NCBI RefSeq assembly: GCF_022376445.1
Contig: NW_025955017.1
Location: forward strand, 183,475-247,474
Reading direction: 5' to 3'
Source: Fomitopsis serialis
Lineage: Eukaryota; Basidiomycota; Agaricomycetes; Polyporales; Fomitopsidaceae
DNA length: 64,000 bases
The notes below the pieces were generated by a model. That model had not been told where the DNA came from, searched no databases, and saw only the letters and a list, made by a program, of their open reading frames with translations. Each line of letters starts with the position of its first letter. Position 1 is the stretch's first letter. This document shows positions 14,001 through 27,695 of this stretch, in pieces. The translations under genes and the position numbers were made by a program.

Positions 14001-15259
14001 CTGCGCGACGCTACTTCGCGGAGGGATCATGGCATGGCTGAACTGCCGTGACTTGGCAACCTGATCCTGGTTATGTGTTTGATCATTCCCCAGTCGTACT
14101 CGCGGATGGATGTAGGCTTTGATATCCCTACTTTCTGCAGGAAAGGTCGGTTCCTGGCCTGAAGTCAGCCATAACATCGACGAAATTGGACATCGCCTAT
14201 CGCGGGTTCTGCGCTGCCTTTGCCTGCCTTTGCCACGCATATTCGGGCTGACATGGCGCCCGGCGGCTCAGTGTGGCTCTTCTGTTCCTTTCGTGGTCCG
14301 TCATTTTGACATCAGGCACGATCATGATATTCAAAGAGGATATGCACGTCCCGGTGGTGAATCTCGTGACCGCCTCACGAGCTCGACTGGGACATAAAGC
14401 AGTTAAGTGGTGTGTTTCAAATCGAACCTCTACTCTTTGCGTCCCTCTTTGCCAGCGCGATTGCGGATATTGTAATGTCGACACCACGACTCATATCACA
14501 AGACGGGTCTGTATAGAGCGTCTCCAATGCCTGTAAGTACATCATATCGCATATACCCATCATTTTACGAGTGTCTTTAGGCTCAGTTGAGAACTGCGAA
14601 CTCCTCCCGTCAACTCACGCCCCATTAGCTGCGGTACGTGCTCCCAGCCTCAGGGACAGTAGTTCGACATCAAAGTACCTACGTCTCGGAAGATCTGCAT
14701 ACCACTACTGAGGTGTAGTGATGAGTTTAGTCTAATGGTTCGCGTTTAATATTCGTGTGAAGAAAATCTAGTCCTGTCACTGTGAATGTATCACTTCCTC
14801 TGCGGTCATCGTCCGTCTTCCGTTGAGGTGAGCGCTGCCTGAGCCACATCGCGTAGTGCTACTGGCGACGTGGGAAGGACACTTGAACTCTATGCTCGGA
14901 CGCCTATCCCGTGGCGCACGACATTCCCAGCCGCTTACCAGTCCGTGCATTGCGGACCAGAATAACGTTAATGTTGACATTTGTACCCGCCGTGGCGCGC
15001 TCCGATCGGCAATACCTGCACCATATGCGAGACTTCTGTGAGTATCATTGCATACATTCGTGCGCCTTGTCGACTTCCTGACTTTGCCGCCATGCTATCT
15101 ATCAAGACCCTGAAAGTGGTCTTCTCGTAGACTATACAATGCAAACCTACCTGCTAGTGTCGAACTTTAAGTGACGTGCTTGCGGGGCACGTTATAAAGT
15201 AAAACCTTTGCTCTTCCGTCAAGCCGTACTCTGTACTAGGGCTTGAGACGTTCTACAAC
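11073..15259. other. 4.2 kb without a recognised gene
   Basis: Many short open frames (up to 151 codons at 13609-14064) with no family motif, no consistent splice joins and no agreement between frames. A GC-richer block lies around 12540-13480, and an uninterrupted run of T occurs at about 12188. It could contain degraded repeats or a fast-evolving gene, but nothing can be supported. Confidence 0.5.
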
Positions 15260-17408
15260 ATGATCCCTTTGCTGCTCATACTCGCGTCGCTCACCTGCGT
15301 ATTCTATGCCTTCCGACCCAGGAACGACTCGATGCGACGGAAGTTACCACCTGGTCCAACGGTGTCCCATTGCTGGGTAACTTACTTCAATTGCCTGCCT
15401 TACGACCACACCGAAGGTAGGACGTCGCCTTTATAATCGGCCCTTCTGTTTCTGACGCTGACTCGTAGTTTTTGGAATGGGCCTCTCAGTATGGGGAGAT
15501 ATTTTACCTCAAGCTGGGCGGGCAAGACGTAGTGGTCCTGAACACAGCAGAAGCGGCTGATGAGCTCTTGTCACGTCGCAGTCATAACTATTCTAGTCGG
15601 GCGACCCCGCATGTGGCTCAAGACATCCTGCGCGGTGGGATGGGCCTTGCATTCTTGAAGTATGACACTCCTTGGAAGGTCCGTTGGAAATCAGAGCTCG
15701 GTTGCTTCGACTGACTTGGCGATAGGTGGCCAGAAAAGCTCTGCAAGGCGCGCTTGGACCCGGGCCTTCGAAGCACATTCGCCCAAACCAGGAATGCGAA
15801 TCCCGCGTGCTTCTCTACGACTTGATTTGCCACGGGAACAAGAGTGTGTTACAAGCATCTCCGAGAGTCTACATGGAGAAGTCTTGGATAATCACTGGTT
15901 CGCACCAGTGAGGCGGTATGTGAGTATGATGGTTTCGCTTAGCGTGCTCAGTCCACATAATCGGCGCTGTGTAGGCGACGAGTGTTACTCTGTATGCGAT
16001 GTATGGCAAGCGAGTCCCCCGCTTCCTCAATAACCCTAATCTGTGAGAACAGGTCTCCGCTTCGAGCAAATTGCACCTATTGACCTCTGAATCTTAGTCA
16101 CAAAATATACGACATCGTCGACAATTCTCCCAAATGTCGCAGCCAGGAAATTATCTGTGAGTAGGCTGTCAGTTCGATGACGGTGTGGAATGCTGTGCTG
16201 ATATCACGATGGCTATGTACAGGGCGGATGTGTTCCCGCTGATACGACGTCTCCCAGACTTCTTAGCGCCATGGAGGGTTAAAGCTCATGGATTGCATCT
16301 ATGGTCAGTATCTCTCCATGGATGAACCGCAGTGAATTGTTCCGATCTAGTGTTGCAGGGAAATGGGCCTCTGGGGAGGACTTGTTGATGAATGCAAGGT
16401 GGCACTACGAAGTGGAGAGAACCGGCGTGGGTTTGTCTGCTCGTATCTGACTGCACGCGCGGCCGCAGGTGAAGAAAATGCTCCCGGAAAAGGTTTGACG
16501 AAGGGCGGATGGATACAAGATGACTTCCTCGCGTGTAGTGCCGGATCTGCCCTAGAGGCGGGCTCCGATACCACGGCTAATACTATAGTAACCTTCTTGC
16601 TCTACATGCTCAGCCACCCGCATGTGCTCCAGAAAGCACGAGCGGAGATCGATGGCGTGGTAGGGCCGAACGTATGCCAGACTTCGACGACGAAGAACGG
16701 CTACCATATCTGGTGGCTTGTATAAAGGAGACCCTGAGACATCGGCCAGCCACTCCTCTAGGTATGCCCGCCGCTCTCTCTAAGCACATGTCCCTCGCTG
16801 AGGAGTGATTGGAAGCGATCCCGCATGCGACAGTCGAAGATGACTTCTACAAGGACTACTATATCCCGAAAGGATGTACTGTGATCGGGAATGTGTGGGC
16901 CATACATCGGGACCCCGAACGCTTCTTCAATCCAGCGCGTTCATCCCAGAGAGATTCTATCAAGAAGGCAAGCCGACACAGTTCAATAGTGGTCCAGTAT
17001 CGACCGAACGCGATACGTAATTATCACCTTGTCTCGCTAAGTACCTGTCGTGCTGATATTCCATCGTCAGCTATGGGTTTGGATGGGGCCGGCGGTTCTG
17101 TCAAGGCAGTCACATCGCAGAGGCATCGCTCTTCATCACTCTCTCGCGCATCCTTTGGGGTATCGATTTCTACGCGCCGCTCGATCCCAAGACCAAGCAG
17201 CCCATCTTGCCTGACGTAGCGAACGAGGAGAAGACGTGGAGCGAGGCTTCCTCAGTGTGCCACACGCTTTCAACATCGGCTTTGCCCCACGATCAGCCAA
17301 ACACGCAGAGCTCATCCGGAAGGCGTTCGACAATGTCCAGTCCGATGGCAGACCATGGGGTTGGAAGGAGATGACCGGTGAAATCGAACGGTTACCGTGG
17401 TCGCTATG
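15260..17408 (+). CDS. Cytochrome P450 monooxygenase
   Basis: A haem-thiolate monooxygenase of the microsomal fungal type. ATG at 15260 starts a hydrophobic anchor (MIPLLLILASLTCVFYAF), followed by the proline hinge RRKLPPGPT. Conserved elements in order: the I-helix oxygen-binding motif EAGSDTTANT (about 16560); the K-helix ExxR within IKETLRHRP (about 16720); IPKGCTVIGNVWAIHRD (about 16860); PERF (about 16950); and the haem loop FGWGRRFCQG (about 17080), whose Cys is the iron ligand. The last exon ends at 17408. About nine exons are needed. Single-base losses break the frame after PPGP (about 15350) and elsewhere, so as assembled the gene is interrupted. It resembles basidiomycete P450s annotated as O-methylsterigmatocystin oxidoreductase-like, but neither substrate nor CYP family can be assigned. 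No biosynthetic cluster is evident around it. Confidence 0.85.
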
Positions 17409-17539
17409 AATGCATGTTGCAATGGGTCGCCCTCAATGTCCGGTATTAATGGATTCGCTTGAAGCTTGACCGTCGTTGACCGCGTTTTGCTCGTAAATAT
17501 GACCACTGCACTGCACTTTCGAATGGCACTCATTCGCTT

Positions 17540-17865
17540 CAGGTTGTGCAGGCCGCTTGTAGTGCCTCTGAGATCGCAGACGGCGTACTCGCGGTACAGG
17601 TTTCGCAGAACTTCGCAAGCTTATCATCCCATGGTACTTAGCTTGAACTCATCTTCCTTCTCGTTCTCGCGTAGAAACTGTCAACGTCGTCGGCGGCAGC
17701 GTCGTGTTGCGAGAATGAGAGTTGACACTCAGGTGTGACGCCCTCAGAATGTCAAAATCGGACCTGCATCCACGCACCACTTGTTCCGAGGAATCATGGT
17801 CGAGTACATTGGCGTGGAAGTGGGACACAAAATCCAAGACACGCACAGGTTCGGAATTCGACAAG
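17540..17865 (-). pseudogene. FRA10AC1 5' fragment (duplicated, broken)
   Basis: Read leftwards, this piece contains SDFDILRASH, followed at lower coordinates by a decayed version of the next exon (NLYREYAVCDL-like, with frame changes and altered sequence). The same exons are intact at 28.0-28.24 kb. The copy stops inside the gene, so the zinc-binding and C-terminal parts are absent. It lies directly downstream of the P450 gene and at the edge of the 2-kb duplicated block. This is a truncated pseudogene created by segmental duplication rather than an independent gene. Confidence 0.75.
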
Positions 17866-18174
17866 TTCGGAGCACGCGTGGTGTCTCGAGCAATATGCGG
17901 TCATCCCGGGCCTTTACCGCGCCAGGTATCCATTGGCCACACATGATCCGTGATTCATGTGGTAGGTCAGTGGTAGGACCAATATACATAGCATATGCTC
18001 GACGAAAATCTGTATCGATGAACAAACTATATTCCCAAAACAAAAACTGAGGTAGAATAGAGGGTCCGTTTCCGAAGGGAGAGACGATAAATGTCAGTCA
18101 ATAGTAGTGAAATAGTCCATGGTCCAACCCGCTAGCTCGAGCTTCAACCAATCCCCAGGAGAAATGCGCTGACA

Positions 18175-18903
18175 TTAGCCATCGTACGGGATGACAAAGA
18201 CATCCACGCCGTAGCACGTGCTATAGTCGTAGTAGTCGCTGTTGTTGCTGTTCGCCTGGTACACGAGGACGTTGCTCGTGTTCGGGACAGATTGGCAGAG
18301 CGAGAAACTGTCCGCGTCGTTGTTCACCGCCAGCAAAACATCACCGTTTCGCAGCTGGAATGCGTATCTGTCAGTTAGCTGCTTGGCAGGAGGGTTGACT
18401 GTCGACTCACAGCAGCACAATAGATCTTCGGGACGTCTCGGCCGGGCTCGGTGGGGAGCACGAGGAAGCCGACCTCTGCGCCAGAGGCGATGTCGTAGTC
18501 GTATGCTCCCAGGCCCTGCTCATCTGGGCCGGGATTAGGGTAGATCGCACCACCCTCAAGGGAGAAGTACGGCCAATCGTTGGAATGCCACTCCGCATAC
18601 GTCTGCGCTTATGGGTCAGCGATCCGAAACCCAGTAGGAAACCAATGCACTTACGGAGATCGCCCAGTAACTCGCCTCTGGACTTGTCCCAGGGGGACCC
18701 CACCCGAGGACGAGCGGCGCACCGGAGCTGTTGGTGTTCGGGAGCGTGGTGTTGTACGCCGTGAGCGTGAAGTTGTACGTCGGGGTGTCGGTGGAGCCAC
18801 TACCGAACCCCGCACAAGATGCGCCCGTCTGACGAGTGTTCAAAGCCGGGATGGCCGACACGGACGCAGCGAACAAAGCAACGATGGCGCCGAGGGCGAA
18901 CAT
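18175..18903 (-). CDS. Secreted protein of unknown function, copy 1
   Basis: ATG at 18903 opens a clear signal peptide (MFALGAIVALFAASVSAIPA), followed by a mature protein with TGASCAGFGSGSTDTPTYNF, NTTLPNTNSSGAP, LVLGWGPPG and EGGAIYPNPGPDEQGLGAYD. It ends STCYGVDVFVIPYDG at the stop 18175-18177. Three short introns are evident, one with donor GTAAGTGC near 18655. The predicted mature protein is about 190 residues, with few cysteines and several N-glycosylation sequons. A close paralogue lies at 28646-29377. A TATA box sits about 90 bases upstream of the start. I do not recognise a named domain; it looks like one of the many lineage-restricted basidiomycete secreted proteins. Confidence 0.8.
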
Positions 18904-18990
18904 GACTGGCAAACGAAGAGCAAAGGAGAAAAAAAGGGTAGCTGGTGAAAGGAGCGGAGCTCTTGAGCATATGTTCCTCGACATACTTGC

Positions 18991-18998
18991 TTTATATA
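18991..18998 (-). promoter_or_regulatory. TATA box of secreted-protein copy 1
   Basis: Minus strand reads CGTATATAAAGCAAG about 90 bases before the ATG at 18903. The same element is kept in copy 2. Confidence 0.5.
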
Positions 18999-19934
18999 CG
19001 TTTCTTGGTTCCGATCGGTACACACCCGGGCCAGAGGGCAATGACGGGACGTCTGCAGATCTTACATATCACGGTCAGTGATCGCCGTCAGTGCTGTATG
19101 CCCCAGCCATAGTGCGACGGTCGGCGCACTGGCCGTGGTGTGCACGTTCGAGACTTTTGAACAGGGAGAGCCAAGACCTCCTCCTATGCCTGGCTGAAGG
19201 TGAACGTTGAGCATCATTGAGATGTCACGAGGGTACGCTCGGCTTCAGGGCACCGACGGGAAAGACAACTTGATGGCGCGGGCAGCAACGCCCGCGAGCG
19301 GTGGATAACTGAATGCTCGACACATAGGGTTTCGTGGCGGTGCTAGGTCCATAGTCACGGAGTGACTTGAAGTACGGATTGCGCACTGTCACCATATGAA
19401 GTCATCTCATGGTACCTGGCGTTCGCAAGAAAGCCTCACCTGTAAGGGAGGGGTCATGCCCGCATAGTTTGAGTACACGATATATTTCGGTCTGGGCACG
19501 AATGTCATGACGGTTTACAGTCCCGGTCTCGTCAACCGGACGAATGCACTCGGTCTCAATGCGGTGAAGGAGACGGTGACACCTAGCCACCGCGGTAGCC
19601 GTGGGTCCTCAAGTTGGCTGGCTACGTGGAACACGACGACTGTCGCTGTAATCCGCCTGGCCATACGTATGTACTAGCAATGATTGGAGCAAGCCTTGTA
19701 GAGAGCGTCAGCAAGCTAACTTGAAGTAGCACAGTGCCAGTGTCACTTACGCTCAACGAGCTTTCCCCCAAGACCGTTGGACATTGCCGACGTGCTCATA
19801 CATACTAGGCGTCCAGTATTAAATACCGAGAGCGTCGTGGAAGCTTGGCCAGAAGCAGATTCACTACTAGATGATGGTTGTGGATGATCTAGCAGGACGA
19901 CCGCGTTAGCGCTCGTTGAATATGACTCCCATTT

Positions 19935-20318
19935 TCAAAATGCACTCATTTGCTTCAAGTTGCGCAGACTCGCTTCGCCTCGCTCCACGCCTCCACCATC
20001 CGTCTTGTCTCCAGCGTACGACTGCGGTCCCACCCACGAACTGGCTAGGTTATGCAAATTCTCCTCCGACGCCTGTACAATGGCGGATTCAACCATCTCA
20101 AGAGCACGTCCTTCCTCGTCCAGCGAGCCCCGCGCACCGTTATCCCTGCGTCTTCGCGGTTCTGCACGTCGGACGCCCAGGAGAGCAATGTGCGTTATCT
20201 TCATGTTCATGGCTTCCGGGTCTTGTATGCTTTCCATCGCGGATGCTGTCGACAAAGATAGGAGAGGCCTTCCTATCACAGTGTTTGTGTTCGGTCCTCT
20301 TCGGCCCCGAAGGCGCAT
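19935..20318 (-). CDS. Possible small hypothetical protein
   Basis: An open frame of 127 codons, with an inner ATG at about 20238 (MESIQDPEAMNMK), rich in Arg, Glu and Ala. It contains a helix-like stretch RALEMVESAIVQASEENLHN and ends at 19935. There is no known motif. It lies upstream of and divergent to the carbonic anhydrase gene (start 20584), so the two would share a promoter of under 350 bases. It could be chance, since another frame is also open here. Confidence 0.3.
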   Translation of the reverse strand: MRLRGRRGPNTNTVIGRPLLSLSTASAMESIQDPEAMNMKITHIALLGVRRAEPRRRRDNGARGSLDEEGRALEMVESAIVQASEENLHNLASSWVGPQSYAGDKTDGGGVERGEASLRNLKQMSAF

Positions 20319-20583
20319 GACTCTTGTGTAGTGGGAGATGGCGCGAATGGTGACGTAGCGCGGTTTAACGTTCGCTATAGCGAGTGCAAACGACCCTTAT
20401 CCACAGGATAGCGCAATGGTTCGCCATCGCACACCCCACCTCGTCTTATAGCCAGCGAAGAGAAGTCATATTGACGCGCATCGACCACTCCAGGGCCAGT
20501 TCGCTCTTCCTACCAATCTAGCCAGCGAGTCTAGCACGGCCGGCAAGCACGACAACCCACACGCGCACCAGACTCGCACAACA

Positions 20584-21305
20584 ATGTCCGCAGAATTCGT
20601 GGAAGCCAACGAGAAGTACGCCGCCACGTTCGGCGAAAAGGGCAAGCTACCAATTCACCCGGCGAAGAAGCTCGCAGTCGGTGAGAGCGTACCTACGCGG
20701 TTCCGCGAACGGCTGACTGACTTGTGTACGCGTGGGTAGTAACGTGCATGGACGCTCGCCTGGAGTGAGTGTTGTCTCGCTGGGAGTTCGCAAATGGACC
20801 TGACTGACCGCGGAACAGTCTGTACGCGCAGCTCGGCGTCAAAGAGGGCGACGCCCACATCATCCGCAACGCCGGCGGAATCGCGTACGTCCTCAATTCT
20901 CACATCCCTTCTATCGACTTACCCCTTCCTTCCTCAGAAAAGACGCCCTGCGTAGCATCATCATCTCGCAGCGCCTGCTCGGCACGCGCGAGATTGCCAT
21001 CATCCACCACACGTCTTGCGGCATGCTCTCCTTCCAGACGCCCCAGCTCCGCGCGATCGTGAAGGAGTCCGACCCCTCGAACCCCGCGCTCCAGGCGGTC
21101 GACGAGATCGACTTCCTGGAGTTCCCGAATTTGGAGCAGAGCGTGAAGGAAGATGTGAAGTGGTTGAAGGAAAACCCCCTCGTCCTGCCTGAGACGCAGA
21201 TTTCGGGGTGGGTGTATTCGGTGGAGACCGGGAGGGTGAGTCGATGTCACGCTCTCCGATCAATTAGCTCATGCGATCGTGTATTAGGTTCGCCAAATCG
21301 TTTGA
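20584..21305 (+). CDS. Beta-carbonic anhydrase
   Basis: Zinc enzyme interconverting CO2 and bicarbonate. All exon joins can be read. Exon 1 (20584-20680) encodes MSAEFVEANEKYAATFGEKG and is followed by a short exon with CMDARL, holding the first zinc Cys and the Asp-Arg dyad. The next exon begins DLYAQLGVKEGDAHIIRNAG, and a long exon carries REIAIIHHTSCGML with the zinc His and second zinc Cys. A last short exon after the intron at 21239 encodes VRQIV and the stop. The total is about 170 residues with no targeting signal, so it is probably cytosolic and of the short, plant- and bacteria-like subclass seen in fungi. It is convergent with eIF6, 318 bases away. No frameshift is needed here, unlike several neighbours. 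Confidence 0.93.
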
Positions 21306-21622
21306 GTCGTCGCAAACGAGAACGAACAATATGGCTGCGTCTGTACACCTCCCGCGGACAGCATCTAACTGAATCTATAGCGTACAAGCCTTAAATGTAA
21401 CCGTTCATCTTCTTGCCTTGCTTTGCACTCGCATCGTAAGTTATGATGAAACAATGAGTGCGGGTGATACTGAAATTGCGAGTAAATCTACAATGACAAT
21501 GTATCGATACAAGTTGATTGTCTGCTGCTGCTGTTGCTGCCACCAAAAAGTCGAAAGCGAGGACCAGATCATACAGGTATCCAAGAGCGATGTCCACATG
21601 TACCAGAACCCACAGCCCGAGC

Positions 21623-22588
21623 TCACGCCCAGCTGTCGATGAGGGAGTCGCGCATCTCCCCGATGACTGCCGCTTGATTTTGTCCTTGTAGCTCTGATTT
21701 GCAATATGCGAATGTCAGAATATGGAAGAGAGAGAGAGGTGAGGCAAGAAGACGCACTGAATGCGGCTTCGATGACGCTGATCTCTGTCGCGGTTGTGTC
21801 GAGGCCAGTGAATGCGCACCAATCATTCACGACAAGGCCTGCACCGATGACGTCTGAGCCACGATTTACCGTGCCAGCCTTCGGGGACGCATTAGGTCGA
21901 AGGAATTTGTGTACAGTAAAACACAAGCGCTCACCACCAGTGGGATCTGCAGCAAGCTGCTGAGCTCGTCCTGATCCTGCACGCTCGTCTTCGGATGCAC
22001 GAGCCCGCCCTGGTTCGTGATCGCACAGTAGCTGCCTACGAGCACGTTGTCCGCGATCGTCTGGCGGAAGACCTCCACCTTGAGCACGTCCGCGATGATC
22101 TCCTCCGTCTCGCGGTCGACGTCGGGGTGTACGAGTGCGACGTAGTCGTTGCACGCGATGACGTTTCCGAGCGCGGAGAGCCGTTCCTCCACTCGCTGGA
22201 TCGCGACAGCCTCCGGGAGCGAGTTGCGGAGGTGCTGCAGCTCCTGGTCGGTCGTTGTTGATGGCACGAGCAGACCGTGGCGGTTCCCTTTGCAGGTTGG
22301 GTTACGAGATGAGACAGAATGCAGTTGTAAGGAAGCGCACCTGCTGTGAGCCGACCATAATGCGTGTTCCGCCTATGCTCGTGTGGACGATGGGGACGAC
22401 ATCGCCGAGCTCGGCCTCGAAGGCGGAGTAGAAGTTGGTGCTGCCCTGGATGGCCGTCAGGCAGTAGCTGTTCGTCAGCTTGGAGAAGACTCCGATGTCG
22501 CTGCTGTTCTCGAATTGGATGCCTGTGTGTCGCTCGATCAGTGCGCCTGTCCTCCGAGCAGGCTGCGAGCGATCTTACGGGTGGCCAT
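21623..22588 (-). CDS. TIF6: Translation initiation factor 6 (eIF6/Tif6)
   Basis: Ribosome anti-association factor needed for 60S biogenesis and nuclear export. ATG at 22588 encodes MATR and an intron follows. The next exon gives [20 protein letters not shown] and [20 protein letters not shown], then [55 protein letters not shown], a penultimate exon with [20 protein letters not shown], and a final exon ending [10 protein letters not shown]. This matches the family end to end over about 245 residues. Near 22356 the expected segment GTRIIGRLTA can be read only if one base is restored; as written the frame and the splice phase do not agree. Because the gene is essential in yeast, an assembly error is the simplest explanation. 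It is divergent from NDUFAF7 with 360 bases between starts. Confidence 0.93.
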
Positions 22589-22948
22589 GTTGAGGGGGCT
22601 TGTCTGAACGTTAGGTCGTCTCTGTGTGTGCTTGAGGTTGAGGAGAAGCGAGAGGGAGTTGGTGGGGTGTAGAGGACTGTGGCGGATGGAAGTGCAAATT
22701 GACGAGGCGTATAAAACGGCTCTCTGCCACAGGCTGGAGAGACGCCGCGACTGCCGACGCGACTCGGACCAGCGCGGTCACGGTACCGAAAGTGACTATC
22801 GTCCTCCCACCAACTGTCCGCTCGACGGTCGGACCACAGCCGCATCATCCATCTGACTCGCTCTCTACGCTTCGTATCTGACTCGCTGCCGATACCTCGC
22901 CTTGCTGCTGGCGACCCCTGGGCGTTCTGACACTTCGGAGTCAGAGCC
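22589..22948. promoter_or_regulatory. Shared divergent promoter region, eIF6 / NDUFAF7
   Basis: A 360-base interval between two oppositely directed starts, so both promoters and 5' leaders must lie here. No clear TATA box was seen, which suits two housekeeping genes. Confidence 0.5.
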
Positions 22949-24681
<1,733 letters not shown>

Positions 24682-25286
24682 GACTACGTGGGTGCGGTAA
24701 GTACATGTCGCCACCGTAACCGCCTATGTGCAAGAGTGCAGCGCTCCCCTGGAGCCATGTTTCTATGTCATTTCGGACGTGGATGGGCTCTGCATTTGTA
24801 GTAGGATATCGAGGCTTGGAGGTCGTTTGCCCGTATATCTCATCTCCGGGCGACCCATGTCTCGATGACCTTCCTTTCTGCACGCCCTCTTATGCCCTAC
24901 AGGTAGATATTTTTCCTGTAGACATAGTATCACGAATCTTGCTGGTCGATGCTGGAGGTTCGTTCGCGAACTTGAGGTACGCTAATACTCATGTGCATGC
25001 ACCAGATTGTCACCCGGAGTGGGGCTTGTCCAACTCCTTCGACTATCCGTCTTCATTACGCTCATACAGTGGTATATCGCTATAGCCAAGCTAATTACGC
25101 CGTAGATCAAGTTATCATTGTGTTGTCGTTCAAACTTCAGTATGTATCTCGGCAAGATCTAGCGATCGCGCGTAGGGTCGTGGGACAAGCGCCATCACGG
25201 TGTTCAACATGATCTTCGTATGTTACCGAGCTACCGGTGCGATCGCGCTGTGACTTTGAGCGCGACTCCTGCATCAGTCAGATACG
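24682..25286. other. Intergenic, no gene seen
   Basis: Short open frames only. It contains the 3' flank of NDUFAF7 and the promoter side of the coiled-coil gene starting at 25287. Confidence 0.5.
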
Positions 25287-26427
25287 ATGGATATTTCCGA
25301 GAAGCAGCAGCAAATCCAGGTGAGTACTCGACTCATCCCTCTCAAGGGAAAGGGAGATACTATCTTACCACTGCTTGCAGCCACTGCCGGCCCCGGGCCA
25401 GCCTCAGCCAAGTCGCCAAATATCCACCACGATCCAGCGCGCAGCGGATGACTTCGTCCGCCTCATCGAGAGCGAGAAGGTCAAGGCGCGCGAGCCCTTG
25501 CAACGACAGCTCGCGGCGCTCGAGCACGATCATGCTCAGTTCCGCGAGCATGCTGCCACAACGCTGGACGCAGCGCTCACGCGCGTCGGCTCGGTGGACG
25601 ATGAGATTCAGAAGGTGAAGGAGGTGTTGGCCGCTCGGGAGAAAGAGATCGAGAACATGCGACAGGTCGTCGCGGCGCGCGATCGCGATATTACACAGCT
25701 GCGCGAGCAACACATGAGCTTGGGAGCACCAGGGACTGACCGGATTAGCGGCAGCCAGCATCAACGCGAGGGCGTGGAGGTACAGGTTCTGCGCATGCGG
25801 GAGGCTTTGGAGAAGGAACACAACGAATTGGTTGCGAGCAAGAACGCGCAGATTGAAGCGCTCAATGCCCACATCGCTAAGCTAGAGGCTGAACTAGTCG
25901 AGCTGCGCTCAAAAGACGAGGATATCATGATGGCCGAGGCGAGCAGGGACTATCTCAACATAGATGAATGCGAGCAGGTGAGTGCATCCTACGTTAATCA
26001 GAGAAGCAAGTGACAAATTGTGTGGTAAGCATAGCACGACGGCCTAACGCCATTCGCGGACTGCTCAATAGTGCTGTCTGCTCCCTCTCCTGTTGAGGAA
26101 GATAAAGAGGACAAGGACAGCCTATTCTCGGGGTCTTTCTCTCCAGGTGCTATTTATCTGGAGTTCTCGGCAGCCCCAGACGAGCTTCCATTTCCTGAAC
26201 CTTCTACTCCTGAACCTCAGCTCCCTGAACCCCTGCCACTGCCTCCCGTCACCAATAGTGATATATCCGAGTCGGAGGAGGAGCACCCCTCTGTAATTCG
26301 AAGTGAGCCACTTGTGTTACGAATACCTGACTTTCCGTACAAGCCTAAACGATTCAAACCCGATATTGTGCCACTTACGGAGGAGGAGGCGGCGCGTTGT
26401 TGTTATGTGTCGCGGCGGCGTAAGTAA
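25287..26427 (+). CDS. Coiled-coil protein with acidic Pro/Glu-rich C-terminus
   Basis: Three exons with good splice sites: 25287-25319 (MDISEKQQQIQ), 25381-25977 and 26035-26427. The acceptor at 26034 is chosen because it keeps frame; the later AG at 26071 does not. Residues about 40-200 form a long heptad-type coiled coil (EKVKAREPLQRQLAALEHDH, QKVKEVLAAREKEIENMRQ, ALEKEHNELVASKNAQIEAL). The C-terminal third is acidic and proline-rich with repeated PEPxxPEPxLPEP, ending in a basic patch (YKPKRFKP, VSRRRK). The predicted length is about 340 residues. There is no enzymatic motif. It is probably a structural or scaffold protein; the family was not recognised. Confidence 0.75.
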
Positions 26428-27695
26428 AGATGAGACCAAGTGTTATCTACATGGATTGTGTACCGTACTATGACACTATGGAGTGCATTGAATGCGGACA
26501 CAGTACGATACTAGGCATTTCTTATACTCGACTGATTATCTTATTGCATACGCCCTGGTACTTACCTACATACGGTCTACTGCTACTGTATCAATGACCT
26601 TGCTTCTGACTGCAAGTCCTGCCTATGAAGTCGTGGATGGCGCGTTCCTGTTCTCGAGAACTGGATCGATGTGTGAGCACTTGAGCAGTGTACCCGCTGC
26701 GACCCGTCTCAGTCCGTAGGTTGTCTCTGTCTCTCATCGATCCTCTCCTCTCACGAGCCAGCTACCGAGCGTTCGAGCAAGAAACCGATCCAACCAAAAA
26801 TGCCCATGAGCGATCTCGGGGAATGACGTTGTCCTCTAGATCGTTGCACACAGTACGACCTCTCGAGCGTATCGACCGCGAGACGCTCCGACGTGAGCAC
26901 AACACCAGGGGCTTTTTTTCTGGCACCGCGATGCGCGGCCGCGTACTACGCATCAGTGGGGTGTGTGTCTGTACCAGGCCCAAGGTCCCTTGAACGTTCA
27001 ATCTGAACGCATCCCGCCGGCGCGCAGGCCTTTCGTAATGAACCTCGATGACACCGAAGATGTAGATGTCCTCGGTCATCTCGTCGTCGCAGTTCAGCTC
27101 ACAGGCTGAGGCTGAGATGTCATTAAGTACCCCACGGGCGGAGCCGACCTCGCTGCCCAACAGCCGAGCAATTCCAAAGCAGCATGAACTCCAAGAAGAT
27201 CATGTCGGCGGGTCTGGGCGCGGAACTATAGGCTAAAGCAGGGGCGGTTCAGCCATCAACGTTCAACGCCATCCCACCGTTGCCGGCGAGCGACATTTCC
27301 TTGGGGTACTTCGTCGAGCCGGTGAAGTGGATGCAGTCCTTCATGCAGGGTTGCTAGATGGCGGGGGAGATTATGTGCCTGAACAAGAAGTATCGCGTCG
27401 ATTATGAGGCAGATTTGCGATAGGGATTCTGCATGTATCGGTCGACGGTGGACGAGGTGGCCAAGGTGGTGTTGTTGTAGTAATTTGTGAAACTCTTCGC
27501 GACTGCTTGTTTGATGACTCGATCTGACTTTCTGGCAAAAAACATCCGCCTCGTATAAGTAAGAGAAGTCATGCACATGACAAGGTCAGACTTCGCGGTC
27601 AGTACCTAGTCCTACCGTGACGACCGTGTGGCAGAGGGATACGCGCCTCTTGCACTTCCACCTTCACCTCCCACTCCCCTGCCGCGCCGCTGCCT
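26428..27695. other. Region with possible decayed coding remnants
   Basis: No intact gene. On the plus strand at 27000-27480, interrupted frames with protein-like runs (RPFVMNLDDTEDVDVLGHLV, LGYFVEPVKWMQSFM, MCLNKKYRVDYEADLR) are broken by in-frame stops, suggesting an old pseudogene of unknown family. The rest shows nothing recognisable. Confidence 0.4.

Larger units (their letters stand above)
17540..19640. repeat. Direct duplication, copy 1 (2.1 kb)
   Basis: This block aligns along its length with 28005-30040 in the same orientation. Shared landmarks: the FRA10AC1 exon and intron sequence, the sequence GAGCGTCTGACA-like flank around the 5' exons, the run GGAGTCCGTTTCCGAAGGGAGAG-type segment near 18060 and 28530, the whole secreted-protein gene, its TATA region, and about 700 bases upstream of it. 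Copy 1 carries only a broken FRA10AC1 part, so copy 2 is the likely source. Confidence 0.85.

Noticed and set aside
13609..14064. 151-codon open frame in the 11-15 kb gap
   Set aside because: No domain, two other frames are also open, and there are no splice-supported neighbours.
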